The notes below the pieces were generated by a model, which saw only the letters and a program-made list of their open reading frames with translations, searched no databases and was not told the DNA's origin. Shown piece after piece: positions 44,714-52,871 of a DNA stretch of 64,000 bases (the first letter of the stretch is position 1; every line of letters starts with the position of its first letter). The position numbers and the translations under genes were made by a program. Origin of the DNA: JBLIRR01 sp049472395 (GTDB taxonomy: Bacteria > SZUA-182 > DTGQ01 > JBLIRR01); contig JBLIRR010000034.1 in the NCBI GenBank assembly GCA_049472395.1, positions 1-64,000 on the forward strand, given 5' to 3'.

Positions 44714-45333
44714 TATTCTCCTCCATGGATAGGGCTCATTATTAATCTTATAAGTAATGTGATTAAGTTATCAAGATCGACTATGTAATCAATATCCGTG
44801 GCATCCAAGGCTGCCTGTGGCATATTAGGGAACTCTGCAGTCGCCGGATCCTGAATAATAGTGAGGCCCCCTTTGTTTTTTATACATTTCATCCCATTGC
44901 TTCCATCACTATTAGCGCCTGTGAGTATGATTCCGATAAGCTTCATGCCATATATTTCAGAGGCAATCTCAAAGGTGACATCAATGGAAGGCCGTGCATA
45001 CCACACCAGCTCTCCGGAGCATAAAGAGAATGTCTTATCCTCTTCTATTAACAAGTGATGATCAGAAGGAGCAAAATAAACAACTCCCCTGGTTATCGAT
45101 TCCTTTTCCTCTGCTTCCTTTACAGTGAGTGCACTTATTTTATCTAAAAATCGTATCTCGTAATTATCAGAGTGTGAATGTCTATGTTGAATAATCACAA
45201 TTGGCACCTTGAAATTCCCCGGCAAAGAAGGAATAATCTTTTCAAGGGCCCTCATTCCTCCTGCAGACACCCCGATAACCACCGCTTCATATGCTCCTTC
45301 TTTATTATTATTATTATATATCTCTTTATTCAT
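44713..45333 (-). CDS. Stand-alone CheB-type methylesterase
   Basis: A 206-residue CheB catalytic domain without the receiver domain of chemotaxis CheB. Catalytic triad visible: Ser23 in GVSAGG, His50 in IIQHRH and Asp143 in ILTGANSDGSNGM. It removes methyl groups or amides from glutamyl side chains. An Asn run (NNNNKE) lies near the N-terminus. It overlaps the CheR gene upstream by 8 bases and the GGDEF-EAL gene downstream by one. No chemoreceptor, CheA or CheW is nearby, so the methylated target is probably not a classical receptor; the coiled-coil hybrid kinase of the same operon is a candidate. Confidence 0.9.
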   Translation of the reverse strand: MNKEIYNNNNKEGAYEAVVIGVSAGGMRALEKIIPSLPGNFKVPIVIIQHRHSHSDNYEIRFLDKISALTVKEAEEKESITRGVVYFAPSDHHLLIEEDKTFSLCSGELVWYARPSIDVTFEIASEIYGMKLIGIILTGANSDGSNGMKCIKNKGGLTIIQDPATAEFPNMPQAALDATDIDYIVDLDNLITLLIRLIMSPIHGGE

Positions 45334-46216
45334 TTTCTTTCACACTCTGGGATATAGTATATTTTTTTTGATAAATCTTTTCTTTTCGATCCAGTACTTC
45401 ATACATATCGGAATATTGGGAAAATTGTATGCTCTCTTTTGAGCCCAAACAGAGATATCCTCCGCAACAAAGACTTTCAGTAAAAAGTTGAATGGCCCTG
45501 TTTTGTAATTTTTTATTAAAGTAGATAAGAACGTTTCTGCAAAATATCACGTTCATTTCTCCAAAACCCCAATCTGTCACCAGGTTATGGTCAGCGAATA
45601 AGATATTTTTTTTTAAAAAATTATTTATTATTGCTCTGTCATACTTGGCTGTATAATAATCTGAAAAGGATTTCAGTCCTCCTGCTTTTTGATAATTAGT
45701 AGTATATGTTTTTATCTTATCCATGGAATATATGCCTTCTTGAGCTGCTTTTAGCACAGCTTCATTAAAATCCGTCGCATAGATCTGGGTCCTCTCATAG
45801 AGCTGCTCTTCATGTAAGAGAATCCCTATGGAATAGGCTTCTTCCCCGGTTGAACACCCTGCGTGCCATATCTTAAGAAATGGATAGATCTTTAATACAG
45901 GAAAAACCTTTTCCCTCAGTGCTAAATAAAATGAGGGGTCACGAAACATTTCTGTCACATTTATAGAAAAATCGAGCAAGAGGCTCTCAAAGAATGCTAT
46001 ATTATAAAGAAGCTCATGCTGCATCTCAGAGATACTCTTTAAGTTCGAGAGAGTAAGTCTTTTTTTTATGCGCCTTTTTAACGATGCTTTCGCATAGTCT
46101 CTAAAATCATAACTATATTTGAAGTATATCGCATCCAAAAGGAGCTTGATTTCTAAATTTTCATTCTCTAACAGATCTTCCTGTGCTGAGACCTGATCTA
46201 TGTCCATCATTTCCAT
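45326..46216 (-). CDS. CheR-type protein-glutamate methyltransferase
   Basis: A 296-residue CheR homologue that transfers methyl groups from S-adenosylmethionine to glutamyl residues. The N-terminal helical domain (about 20-90, with SLKRRIKKRL and INVTEMFRDPSFY) precedes the Rossmann domain with the SAM motif HAGCSTGEEAYSIG (118-131), TDFNEAVL and NVIFCRNVLIYF. The gene starts 5 bases after the stop of the giant hybrid kinase and overlaps cheB. Together they form a methylation/demethylation pair attached to a kinase rather than to a chemotaxis cluster. Confidence 0.92.
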   Translation of the reverse strand: MEMMDIDQVSAQEDLLENENLEIKLLLDAIYFKYSYDFRDYAKASLKRRIKKRLTLSNLKSISEMQHELLYNIAFFESLLLDFSINVTEMFRDPSFYLALREKVFPVLKIYPFLKIWHAGCSTGEEAYSIGILLHEEQLYERTQIYATDFNEAVLKAAQEGIYSMDKIKTYTTNYQKAGGLKSFSDYYTAKYDRAIINNFLKKNILFADHNLVTDWGFGEMNVIFCRNVLIYFNKKLQNRAIQLFTESLCCGGYLCLGSKESIQFSQYSDMYEVLDRKEKIYQKKYTISQSVKENE

Positions 46217-46221
46217 CGAGT

Positions 46222-49200
46222 TTACCTTTTGTTATATAACCAAACCCTCAGGGCAGAGAGCAATTTATCAACATCAATGGGTTTTGAGAGATAATCATTG
46301 GCACCTGCCTCAAGACAGAATTTTTTATCTCCTCTCATGGCTTTTGCGGTAAAGGCAATAATTGGAAGCTCCTTAAACCGTTCCTGTTTTCTGATCTCTT
46401 TCATTGTTTTATATCCATCCATAACAGGCATCATAATATCCATGAGCACAAGATCAATGTCTGGGGTCCTATCAAGCCATTCAAGGGCCTCTTGCCCATT
46501 TTTAGCAGCTATTACGAACATACCCTTCTCCTCGAGTACGCTTGATATGGCAAAGATATTGCGAATATCGTCATCTGCCAATAATATTCTTTTATTCCTC
46601 ATTATATCCTCTTTATTATGAACCATCCGCAACATTTTTTGCTTATCCTGAGGCAGGTTTTCCTCTACAAGATGAAGAAATAAGACAATTTCATCCAAAA
46701 GCAATTCAGCGCTCTTTATTTCCTTCACGACAATATCATCGGTATAGGCAAGGAGCTTTGACTGCTCATCTTGAGAGAGAGCTTTACTGGAATAGAGTAA
46801 AATTGGCACATTATCCATGGCGCTATCCTGTTTGATTTTTTCAAGCAGCGCAAGTCCTTGTTTATTTTCGATGGAAGGATCGAGAATGATACAGTCAAAG
46901 GATTCGTTCTTAAGAAGTGAACAGGTGTCGCTGATGGTGGTAGATAGGGTTATTTTAATATCTTTATTACTCACAAGCTCACGGATACTTTCCTGTAGTT
47001 CCTGCTGATCTTCAACGACCAATATCTTTTTGATATTCTTTGAAACTACCTCCTCTATCTTTTTAAAGGCATCATCAAGGCTTTCCCTATTGACCGGTTT
47101 GGTGAGGAAACCTATGGCCCCCATTTGCAATCCTCTTATATTTTTCTCTGATCCGGTGATAAAATGCACAGGAATAGTCCGCGTTGTGCTATTAGTCTTT
47201 AATCTTTCCATGACAGTCCATCCGTCAATTCCAGGGAGCGATATATCGAGGATAATGGCAGTAGGTCTATAATATTCTGCCAGTTGAAGGCCCGTTTCAC
47301 CGTCACCCGCAATAAGGCATTTATATCCTTTTTCATGGGCAAGATTTAAGAGGATTTTGCTAAATTTTGGATCATCTTCAATAATGAGAAGAGAGGTGTC
47401 ATGGGTCTTAATTTCTCTTCTGTCATCGCGAATATCATTGAGCTCCTGTGGCTTATGAGGAAGAGGTTTAGGCGTAATTTGTGTCTCGGCAATCTCTTTG
47501 GATAATTCCGAGTCCACCTTTTCGAGGGATTCAGGCAGATAAAGCGTAAAGGTGCTTCCTGTGCCTTCTGTGCTGCGCAGAAAAATTTCTCCACCGAGGA
47601 GTCTGGAAAGCTTTCGAGAGATTGAAAGACCAAGGCCTGTGCCTCCATATTTTCTATTTATTGAGCCATCTACTTGTGTAAAGGCGTCAAAAATGAGTTT
47701 TTGTTTGTTTTCTGGAATACCTAAGCCTGTATCAGCAACAGAAATAACAATAGCCTTCTGTGGATCCAAACCTATTCGCGCACAATCACTATTCTCCGAA
47801 GGACGGGAAATAGTAACCGTGATGCCGCCCTGATGGGTAAATTTAATTGCATTAGAGAGGAGATTTTTGATAATTTGGCTTACTCGGTGGGGATCCGTAC
47901 GTATATATGCGGGTAAGCCCTCAGCAATGTGTACATCGAGGCTTATATTCTTCTTTTGGGTAAGGGGCATAAATATTTGCTTTATCTGAGGGGGGATATC
48001 CGTGATAAGCAGGGTAGTGATATTTATGTCGATCTTGCCTGCTTCCACCTTAGAAAGATCTAATACTTCATTGATGAGGTTTAAGAGGTCAGTACCTGAA
48101 GAATGAATAGTGCGGGCATATTCGACTTCTTTCTCTGATAAGCGCCCTTCTTTATTATCTGATAATTGTTGCGATAAGATAAGCAAACTATTTAGGGGAG
48201 TGCGCAGTTCATGGGACATATTCGCAAGAAACTCTGATTTATAGGTACTGGTCGACTCTAATTCCCGTGCTTTTTGTTCAAGTAAATCCTTTGCCTTTTT
48301 CAATTCTTGATTCTTTTTTTCCACTTCTCTTTTCTGACGTTCAAGTTGCTCGGAGCGTTCTTCAAGCTCCTCATTGGTCTGCTGCAATTCTTCTTGTTGT
48401 TCCTGAAGTTTTAACTCTGAAGCCTTTAAGGCTTTTGCTTGTTCTTCAAGTTCATTGTTATTTGTCTTTAGTTCCTCTTGTTGTGCTTGTAATTCCTGAG
48501 CTTGTTCCTGGGTTTTTTCAAGCAGTTCCTTCATCTGTGAACTCGATTGGACAATTTCAAATGAAATGGCAATGCTTTCGCTAATAAGATTCAAAAAGTC
48601 AATATGAAGATCGGTAAATTTATCAAGGGATCCAATCTCTATGACCCCTCGTACCTCGTGCTCCTTTAAAAATGGTGAGACCAGAATAGAGCGGGGCGTC
48701 GTCTCTCCGAGCCCGGAGCTTATCTTAATATAATCATCGGGCACATTTGAAATAATAATACTACGCTTCTCAAGTGCTGCTTGTCCCACCATGCTCTCTC
48801 CAAAGTTATACTCATTTGAAAGGTTCTTACGTTGAGTATATGCATAGCTTCCGGTTAACTTGAGGATCTTGTTCTTATCCGCTAAATATAATGCGCCGAT
48901 CTGTGCTTCAAGATAGGTGACCAGAAAGCTGATTATCTTTTGACTTAAGCTGATAATATCTTGTTCACCTCGCATAAGGTCACTTAAATTTGATTGGCCG
49001 GTGTTGATCCAATTTTGTTTTTGATTATTTACAGAGAGTTCCTTTAAATCGTTCGTCATCTTAAGGAGGGCATTTCCCAATACATCATATTTAGATTTTG
49101 GCTTAAAATTAATGGAGAAGTTTCCCTTTGAGATTTCTTTCGTTGCTTGGGCCATCTCACTCAGGTTTTCTTCCATAGTATTCATGGCTGAGGCTAACTC

Positions 49201-50412
49201 CGCAAGCTCACCCTTTACCTGAACCTCAATTTTATTGCTCAAATCCCCATTAGAAATATTTTGTGCTATTTGTATCATGCTCAGAATGGGATTCACAATA
49301 GAGTTGACAAGCAGATTTCCTAAAAAGAGGGCGAGTAGAAACATTATAAGACTTATTACTATTATCCAAAGTTGGATATTGCTCTTTGTATCATTATTAT
49401 AAGAATACATTCTCTCAATAGATCTCTTTATTTGGTTGTCCGAGAGACTCACGCAAAGAAAACCGATTTTCTCCCCGTCGGTTGCGATGAGGGGAGAACA
49501 TGCAGACATATAGCTTTCGCCGGCTATATCAAGCTTTATTTTTTTAATATTTGAATCTTTATATATTTTCCTCCTGAGGACAGAATTAGTAATGATGAGA
49601 CTGTCTTCATTGAAATTCCCCCCTTCTTCATTCTCAAATCCTGAATGAGCAAGTGGAATTGTATGAAGATAGAGTGAAAATGCCGCATTTGTGCACCTAT
49701 GGAGATTTTCCAATGGTGCTGTATAATTATTCAGTAATTTCCCCATCACACAGAAACCTATGAAATCCCCTGTATCATCTTTTATAATACGTGCTGACAC
49801 TATACTTATAGCTCCTTTTCCCATTGCCCTGTCTTCAAAGCCCAAAAGCTTCAAGAAATCCTTGTCATGGCTGGTAATAGCATGGAGCATACTTTGACCA
49901 TGTCCTTGAAGCGCTGCCCTTACTTGGGGAGCAAGTATCCATGAGGCATAATACTTTTCTATTTCCTCTGTGTTCACATTCTCAGGGAATGATACCTTTA
50001 ATTCCTCATTAGTATCAAAGATGAAGGCGAAATCCATCTCTTCGTTGTGACAGAAGCTCGTAAGATTATCATTGAGATGGGCACTATGGTTGGCGATGAT
50101 ATCGAAAGCAAGACCAGGGGTTTCGGAAAAATTTCGTGCAGCCTGATGAACCCTTGCGCGTGTATCATCAATAATAATGGAATGAAATAATTCCACATAC
50201 CCTTCAAGTATTTCATTCTCTCTTCGTGTCATATCTTCTTTCAGAAGCTTAGATTGGAGGGCAAGATCCCTATTAATCCTTACGAATACTATAATCGCAA
50301 TTGTAAAACCCATGAGAAAGATGAAGAGAGAAAAATTTAATAATATTTTGACCTTAAGGCGCATTTCCCCTTTGGTACATTGTATAAAATTTAAAAATTT
50401 ATTTATTACCAT
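46222..50412 (-). CDS. Giant membrane hybrid histidine kinase with three receivers
   Basis: A 1,396-residue protein. Transmembrane helix about 22-45; Cache-like extracytoplasmic domain about 50-340; second helix about 345-370; HAMP about 372-460; GAF about 485-615; a long Gln/Glu-rich coiled coil (about 620-725); HisKA with His near 735 (NMSHELRTPLNSLL); HATPase (DTGLGI, GTGLGLSI) to about 960. Three receivers follow, starting near 1005, 1125 and 1272; each has an acceptor Asp, though the second (IILDPSIENKQG) is atypical. The long coiled coil resembles a chemoreceptor signalling rod and could be the substrate of the CheR and CheB proteins encoded next in the operon. Met17 (MRLKVKILLNF) is an alternative start. 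Confidence 0.92.
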   Translation of the reverse strand: MVINKFLNFIQCTKGEMRLKVKILLNFSLFIFLMGFTIAIIVFVRINRDLALQSKLLKEDMTRRENEILEGYVELFHSIIIDDTRARVHQAARNFSETPGLAFDIIANHSAHLNDNLTSFCHNEEMDFAFIFDTNEELKVSFPENVNTEEIEKYYASWILAPQVRAALQGHGQSMLHAITSHDKDFLKLLGFEDRAMGKGAISIVSARIIKDDTGDFIGFCVMGKLLNNYTAPLENLHRCTNAAFSLYLHTIPLAHSGFENEEGGNFNEDSLIITNSVLRRKIYKDSNIKKIKLDIAGESYMSACSPLIATDGEKIGFLCVSLSDNQIKRSIERMYSYNNDTKSNIQLWIIVISLIMFLLALFLGNLLVNSIVNPILSMIQIAQNISNGDLSNKIEVQVKGELAELASAMNTMEENLSEMAQATKEISKGNFSINFKPKSKYDVLGNALLKMTNDLKELSVNNQKQNWINTGQSNLSDLMRGEQDIISLSQKIISFLVTYLEAQIGALYLADKNKILKLTGSYAYTQRKNLSNEYNFGESMVGQAALEKRSIIISNVPDDYIKISSGLGETTPRSILVSPFLKEHEVRGVIEIGSLDKFTDLHIDFLNLISESIAISFEIVQSSSQMKELLEKTQEQAQELQAQQEELKTNNNELEEQAKALKASELKLQEQQEELQQTNEELEERSEQLERQKREVEKKNQELKKAKDLLEQKARELESTSTYKSEFLANMSHELRTPLNSLLILSQQLSDNKEGRLSEKEVEYARTIHSSGTDLLNLINEVLDLSKVEAGKIDINITTLLITDIPPQIKQIFMPLTQKKNISLDVHIAEGLPAYIRTDPHRVSQIIKNLLSNAIKFTHQGGITVTISRPSENSDCARIGLDPQKAIVISVADTGLGIPENKQKLIFDAFTQVDGSINRKYGGTGLGLSISRKLSRLLGGEIFLRSTEGTGSTFTLYLPESLEKVDSELSKEIAETQITPKPLPHKPQELNDIRDDRREIKTHDTSLLIIEDDPKFSKILLNLAHEKGYKCLIAGDGETGLQLAEYYRPTAIILDISLPGIDGWTVMERLKTNSTTRTIPVHFITGSEKNIRGLQMGAIGFLTKPVNRESLDDAFKKIEEVVSKNIKKILVVEDQQELQESIRELVSNKDIKITLSTTISDTCSLLKNESFDCIILDPSIENKQGLALLEKIKQDSAMDNVPILLYSSKALSQDEQSKLLAYTDDIVVKEIKSAELLLDEIVLFLHLVEENLPQDKQKMLRMVHNKEDIMRNKRILLADDDIRNIFAISSVLEEKGMFVIAAKNGQEALEWLDRTPDIDLVLMDIMMPVMDGYKTMKEIRKQERFKELPIIAFTAKAMRGDKKFCLEAGANDYLSKPIDVDKLLSALRVWLYNKR

Positions 50413-50724
50413 GGTGCTCTATTTACTCCTTTATTAGGGCCATTCCTCTGCCTCTGTCACTTATTATTCTCTTTTTCTTTATGCCATCCTGAGCTTATAT
50501 TAATCCCTTCTATAATATCTTTCGGCTATCAGTATGATTTTGGTCACTTTTTTTAGGATTAATTTTCATATAATCTTTCCTTTTCGCGTGAAAGAGGAGC
50601 ATCAAGAAAAAAGTCAACTAAAAGTATTATCAGGTCATTGATCAAATAAAAAAATAAATGTATTTTATGTTATTAATATGATTATTAATTAAAATAGCTA
50701 ATCAAAGATAGAGTAGAGAGAGAA
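50413..50724. other. Divergent intergenic region
   Basis: Spacer between the giant kinase operon (leftward) and a small gene (rightward). A weak promoter-like pair, TTGATC and TATTTT separated by 17 bases (50638-50666), faces the small gene. AAAGGAG about 13 bases before the kinase start is its likely ribosome binding site. Nothing else was recognised. Confidence 0.35.
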
Positions 50725-51108
50725 ATGAGGGGACGCGTGAGAGATCATATAAAAAATATGATCCCGTTAAAAAATACCATAATGGATACACTGAAAAATA
50801 ATTTTCAGGGCTGGCGTCATCATGATTCTCCCAATAAAATAAAAGAAGAAAAGGATTCCCTGGAAACTCCGATGAAGAATCTCTATTGCTTTATTGCAAC
50901 CTTGGAGCGAGATATTAAAGAGCTTCGTGAATTATGTGACACAGTGGAAATACAGGAATCCCGAAGAAGGAAGATATATTCTCTGTTATATGTAAAAATG
51001 CCTGAATGTATCGAATGTATTAAGTCTGCCACTGCTCATATCGAGCATCTATTAAGCATTGACCACAATACGACCCTCAAGGAAAGACACGTAAGAGAAA
51101 ATAATTAA
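50725..51108 (+). CDS. Small helical protein of unknown function
   Basis: I do not recognise this 127-residue protein. It is basic, without signal peptide or membrane helix, and mostly helical. The middle (MKNLYCFIATLERDIKELRE) and the later CIECIKSATAHIEHLL suggest two amphipathic helices that could form a coiled-coil or helical bundle, and there are three clustered cysteines (residues about 97-110). A GAGAGAG sequence precedes the ATG. Codon use looks ordinary, and the frame has no overlapping competitor, so it is probably a real gene. Its position, divergent from the kinase operon, is the only functional clue. Confidence 0.5.
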   Translation: MRGRVRDHIKNMIPLKNTIMDTLKNNFQGWRHHDSPNKIKEEKDSLETPMKNLYCFIATLERDIKELRELCDTVEIQESRRRKIYSLLYVKMPECIECIKSATAHIEHLLSIDHNTTLKERHVRENN

Positions 51109-51220
51109 GTGTTTTTTATGTCCCCGAAAGTGGAAGTGCACTCCCACATTGCATCCATATATAAAGTATGATATTTTGAGAAGCTATAGAGAGCAGCCTA
51201 TTAATTGAAGGAGTAATTAT

Positions 51221-51646
51221 ATGACAGAGCATACCCGTCAGAGTGCAATAAATGACTATATTCAGAAGGATGCCTTTGCCACATATTTGGGCGCTACAGT
51301 GGAAATCATTAAGCCGGGGCATAGCCGCGTATCACTCAAAGTGAGCGAGTCCATGACCAACTTCCATGGTATGACCCATGGGGGGGTGATTTTTTCTCTC
51401 GGTGATATGGCATTTGCCGCTGCGAGTAATTCCCATGGTCAGATTGCAGTGGCCTTGAATGTCAATATTTGTTATCTTAAGCCCTCCAAGAAGGGAGATC
51501 ACCTGGTAGCAGAAGCTAAAGAGCAGCATGCAGGGGGCAGGACCGCACTGTATGACATAACCGTGGTGGATGAGAAAACCGGTGACCTTATCGCGAAAAG
51601 CCAGAATCTCGTGTACCGAAAACGCGAATGGTTTGTTGAAGAGTAA
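51221..51646 (+). CDS. PaaI-type hotdog thioesterase
   Basis: A 141-residue acyl-CoA thioesterase of the PaaI/YdiI hotdog group, which hydrolyses CoA thioesters, often aromatic or stalled pathway intermediates. The central motif FHGMTHGGVIFSLGDMAFAA contains the conserved HGG and the Asp used in catalysis; the strands ALNVNICYLKPSKKGDHLVA and the terminal SQNLVYRK are typical. GAAGGAG lies about 8 bases before the ATG. It is monocistronic, ending in a strong terminator, with no phenylacetate genes around it, so the natural substrate cannot be inferred. Confidence 0.9.
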   Translation: MTEHTRQSAINDYIQKDAFATYLGATVEIIKPGHSRVSLKVSESMTNFHGMTHGGVIFSLGDMAFAAASNSHGQIAVALNVNICYLKPSKKGDHLVAEAKEQHAGGRTALYDITVVDEKTGDLIAKSQNLVYRKREWFVEE

Positions 51647-51650
51647 GGGA

Positions 51651-51685
51651 AAAGGGATCAGAAAAATTTTTTCTGATCCCTTTTT
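51651..51685 (+). terminator. Intrinsic terminator of the thioesterase gene
   Basis: A 16-bp perfect stem (AAAGGGATCAGAAAAA with its complement) with GC-rich core GGGATCAG, followed by TTTTT on the plus strand. The A-run on the 5' side means it could also work leftward. Confidence 0.85.
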
Positions 51686-51842
51686 GAAGGAGGTAAAGAG
51701 TTAAGGAAAAAAAGGCCTTCTTATCTCATAAGAGAGAGGAAAAGGCTCGTCAAATCGTAAAATTTTAAAATTCATCATCTAAAAGCTCCATTATGATACA
51801 AGGAAACAACTATAGTATGAGACGATCAGAATTGATTTTTTT

Positions 51843-52775
51843 TCAGACGATTCGTCGTCCCTTAGCCATGTCGTTTGGTGTGTCGTCAAACAGTTCGATG
51901 ATATGATACACACATGTTATCCGGTCGCCTGGTCCGCTGTGGATAAAGTCGTGAATCGCATTGGTATAGGAAATAAGATCTTTCTCATATCCGGATAATC
52001 CTGGGTTTCTCGGGTGCAGAAGCTGCGGGACCGTCCTGATCTCAAAGGTCGGAAATGCCAGAAATGAGGCTGAGGCAATGGGATTTGCCATCATATTAAG
52101 GAAGGTGTGGGTTTGAAAATCTTGTGATGTAAAAAGTTCAAGAGATACCTGCTTTGTAAGGTCAAAATGTGATCCATCGTGGTAGAATTCTATCAGAAAC
52201 TCAACTTTTGCATGCATCTGCCTGGCGACATCACCACGCGTATCCCGTTCGATGCGAAACTGTTCCTCCTTGATCCTTTGCACCGTATCGGCAAGTTTAT
52301 CAGCTTCTATTACAAACCCCATACCTTTATAGGCGGTATTAAGGGATATGGCTGAATCTCGTGAGGGCCCGCCATAGGTAGCAACACATGCATTGTGGGC
52401 ACCGGCAAGATCGCGCGGATCCATCCCCCCAACCTTGAGCATTCGACCAAGGCGAGCAACACGTGCCCTGAGACTCCACTGTACAAACCTTTCAGGAAGC
52501 TTTGCTACTCTAAAATTTTGCCAGGAGTCGTTCACATAAGCCCTGATAATACCCTGAGAGTGCTGGCTTATGTCCACCCTGTCATGGACGATAAAGCCCT
52601 CTTTTTGCCACCATGTGGACGGATCGGAAATATTCCCCTGCTCACCCTGAGTGCTATGATCGGGCGGGGCGCTCGTTCTCGTGCACCCGGCTGTTATTGC
52701 GCCAATGCTAAAGAGCGTTGTTGACGCATCCCGGAGAAAACGTCTTCGTGTGAACAACATTTTTCGCTTAGACAT
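51843..52775 (-). CDS. Tat-exported lipoprotein of unknown function
   Basis: A 310-residue protein with a twin-arginine leader (TRRRFLRDAST, hydrophobic stretch to about 28) ending in a lipobox-like ITAGC, so it should be folded before export and then lipid-anchored at Cys31. The mature region (about 60-300) is not a family I recognise. It has conserved-looking patches such as RVARLGRMLKVGGMDPRDLAGAH, MHAKVEFLIEFYHDGSHFDL and SGPGDRITCVYHIIELFDDTP. No catalytic motif can be assigned. It lies about 100 bases downstream of the CHAT gene on the same strand and is likely the last gene of the sigma/anti-sigma/VIT-vWA/CHAT unit. Confidence 0.65.
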   Translation of the reverse strand: MSKRKMLFTRRRFLRDASTTLFSIGAITAGCTRTSAPPDHSTQGEQGNISDPSTWWQKEGFIVHDRVDISQHSQGIIRAYVNDSWQNFRVAKLPERFVQWSLRARVARLGRMLKVGGMDPRDLAGAHNACVATYGGPSRDSAISLNTAYKGMGFVIEADKLADTVQRIKEEQFRIERDTRGDVARQMHAKVEFLIEFYHDGSHFDLTKQVSLELFTSQDFQTHTFLNMMANPIASASFLAFPTFEIRTVPQLLHPRNPGLSGYEKDLISYTNAIHDFIHSGPGDRITCVYHIIELFDDTPNDMAKGRRIV

Positions 52776-52871
52776 ATGTATGTGCCCCCCTTCTTATACT
52801 TACAAATCGTGGTAACGTAAGGAATAATAGAAATATTCTCTGGATTTGTCAAGAGAGTCGAATTATGGGTA

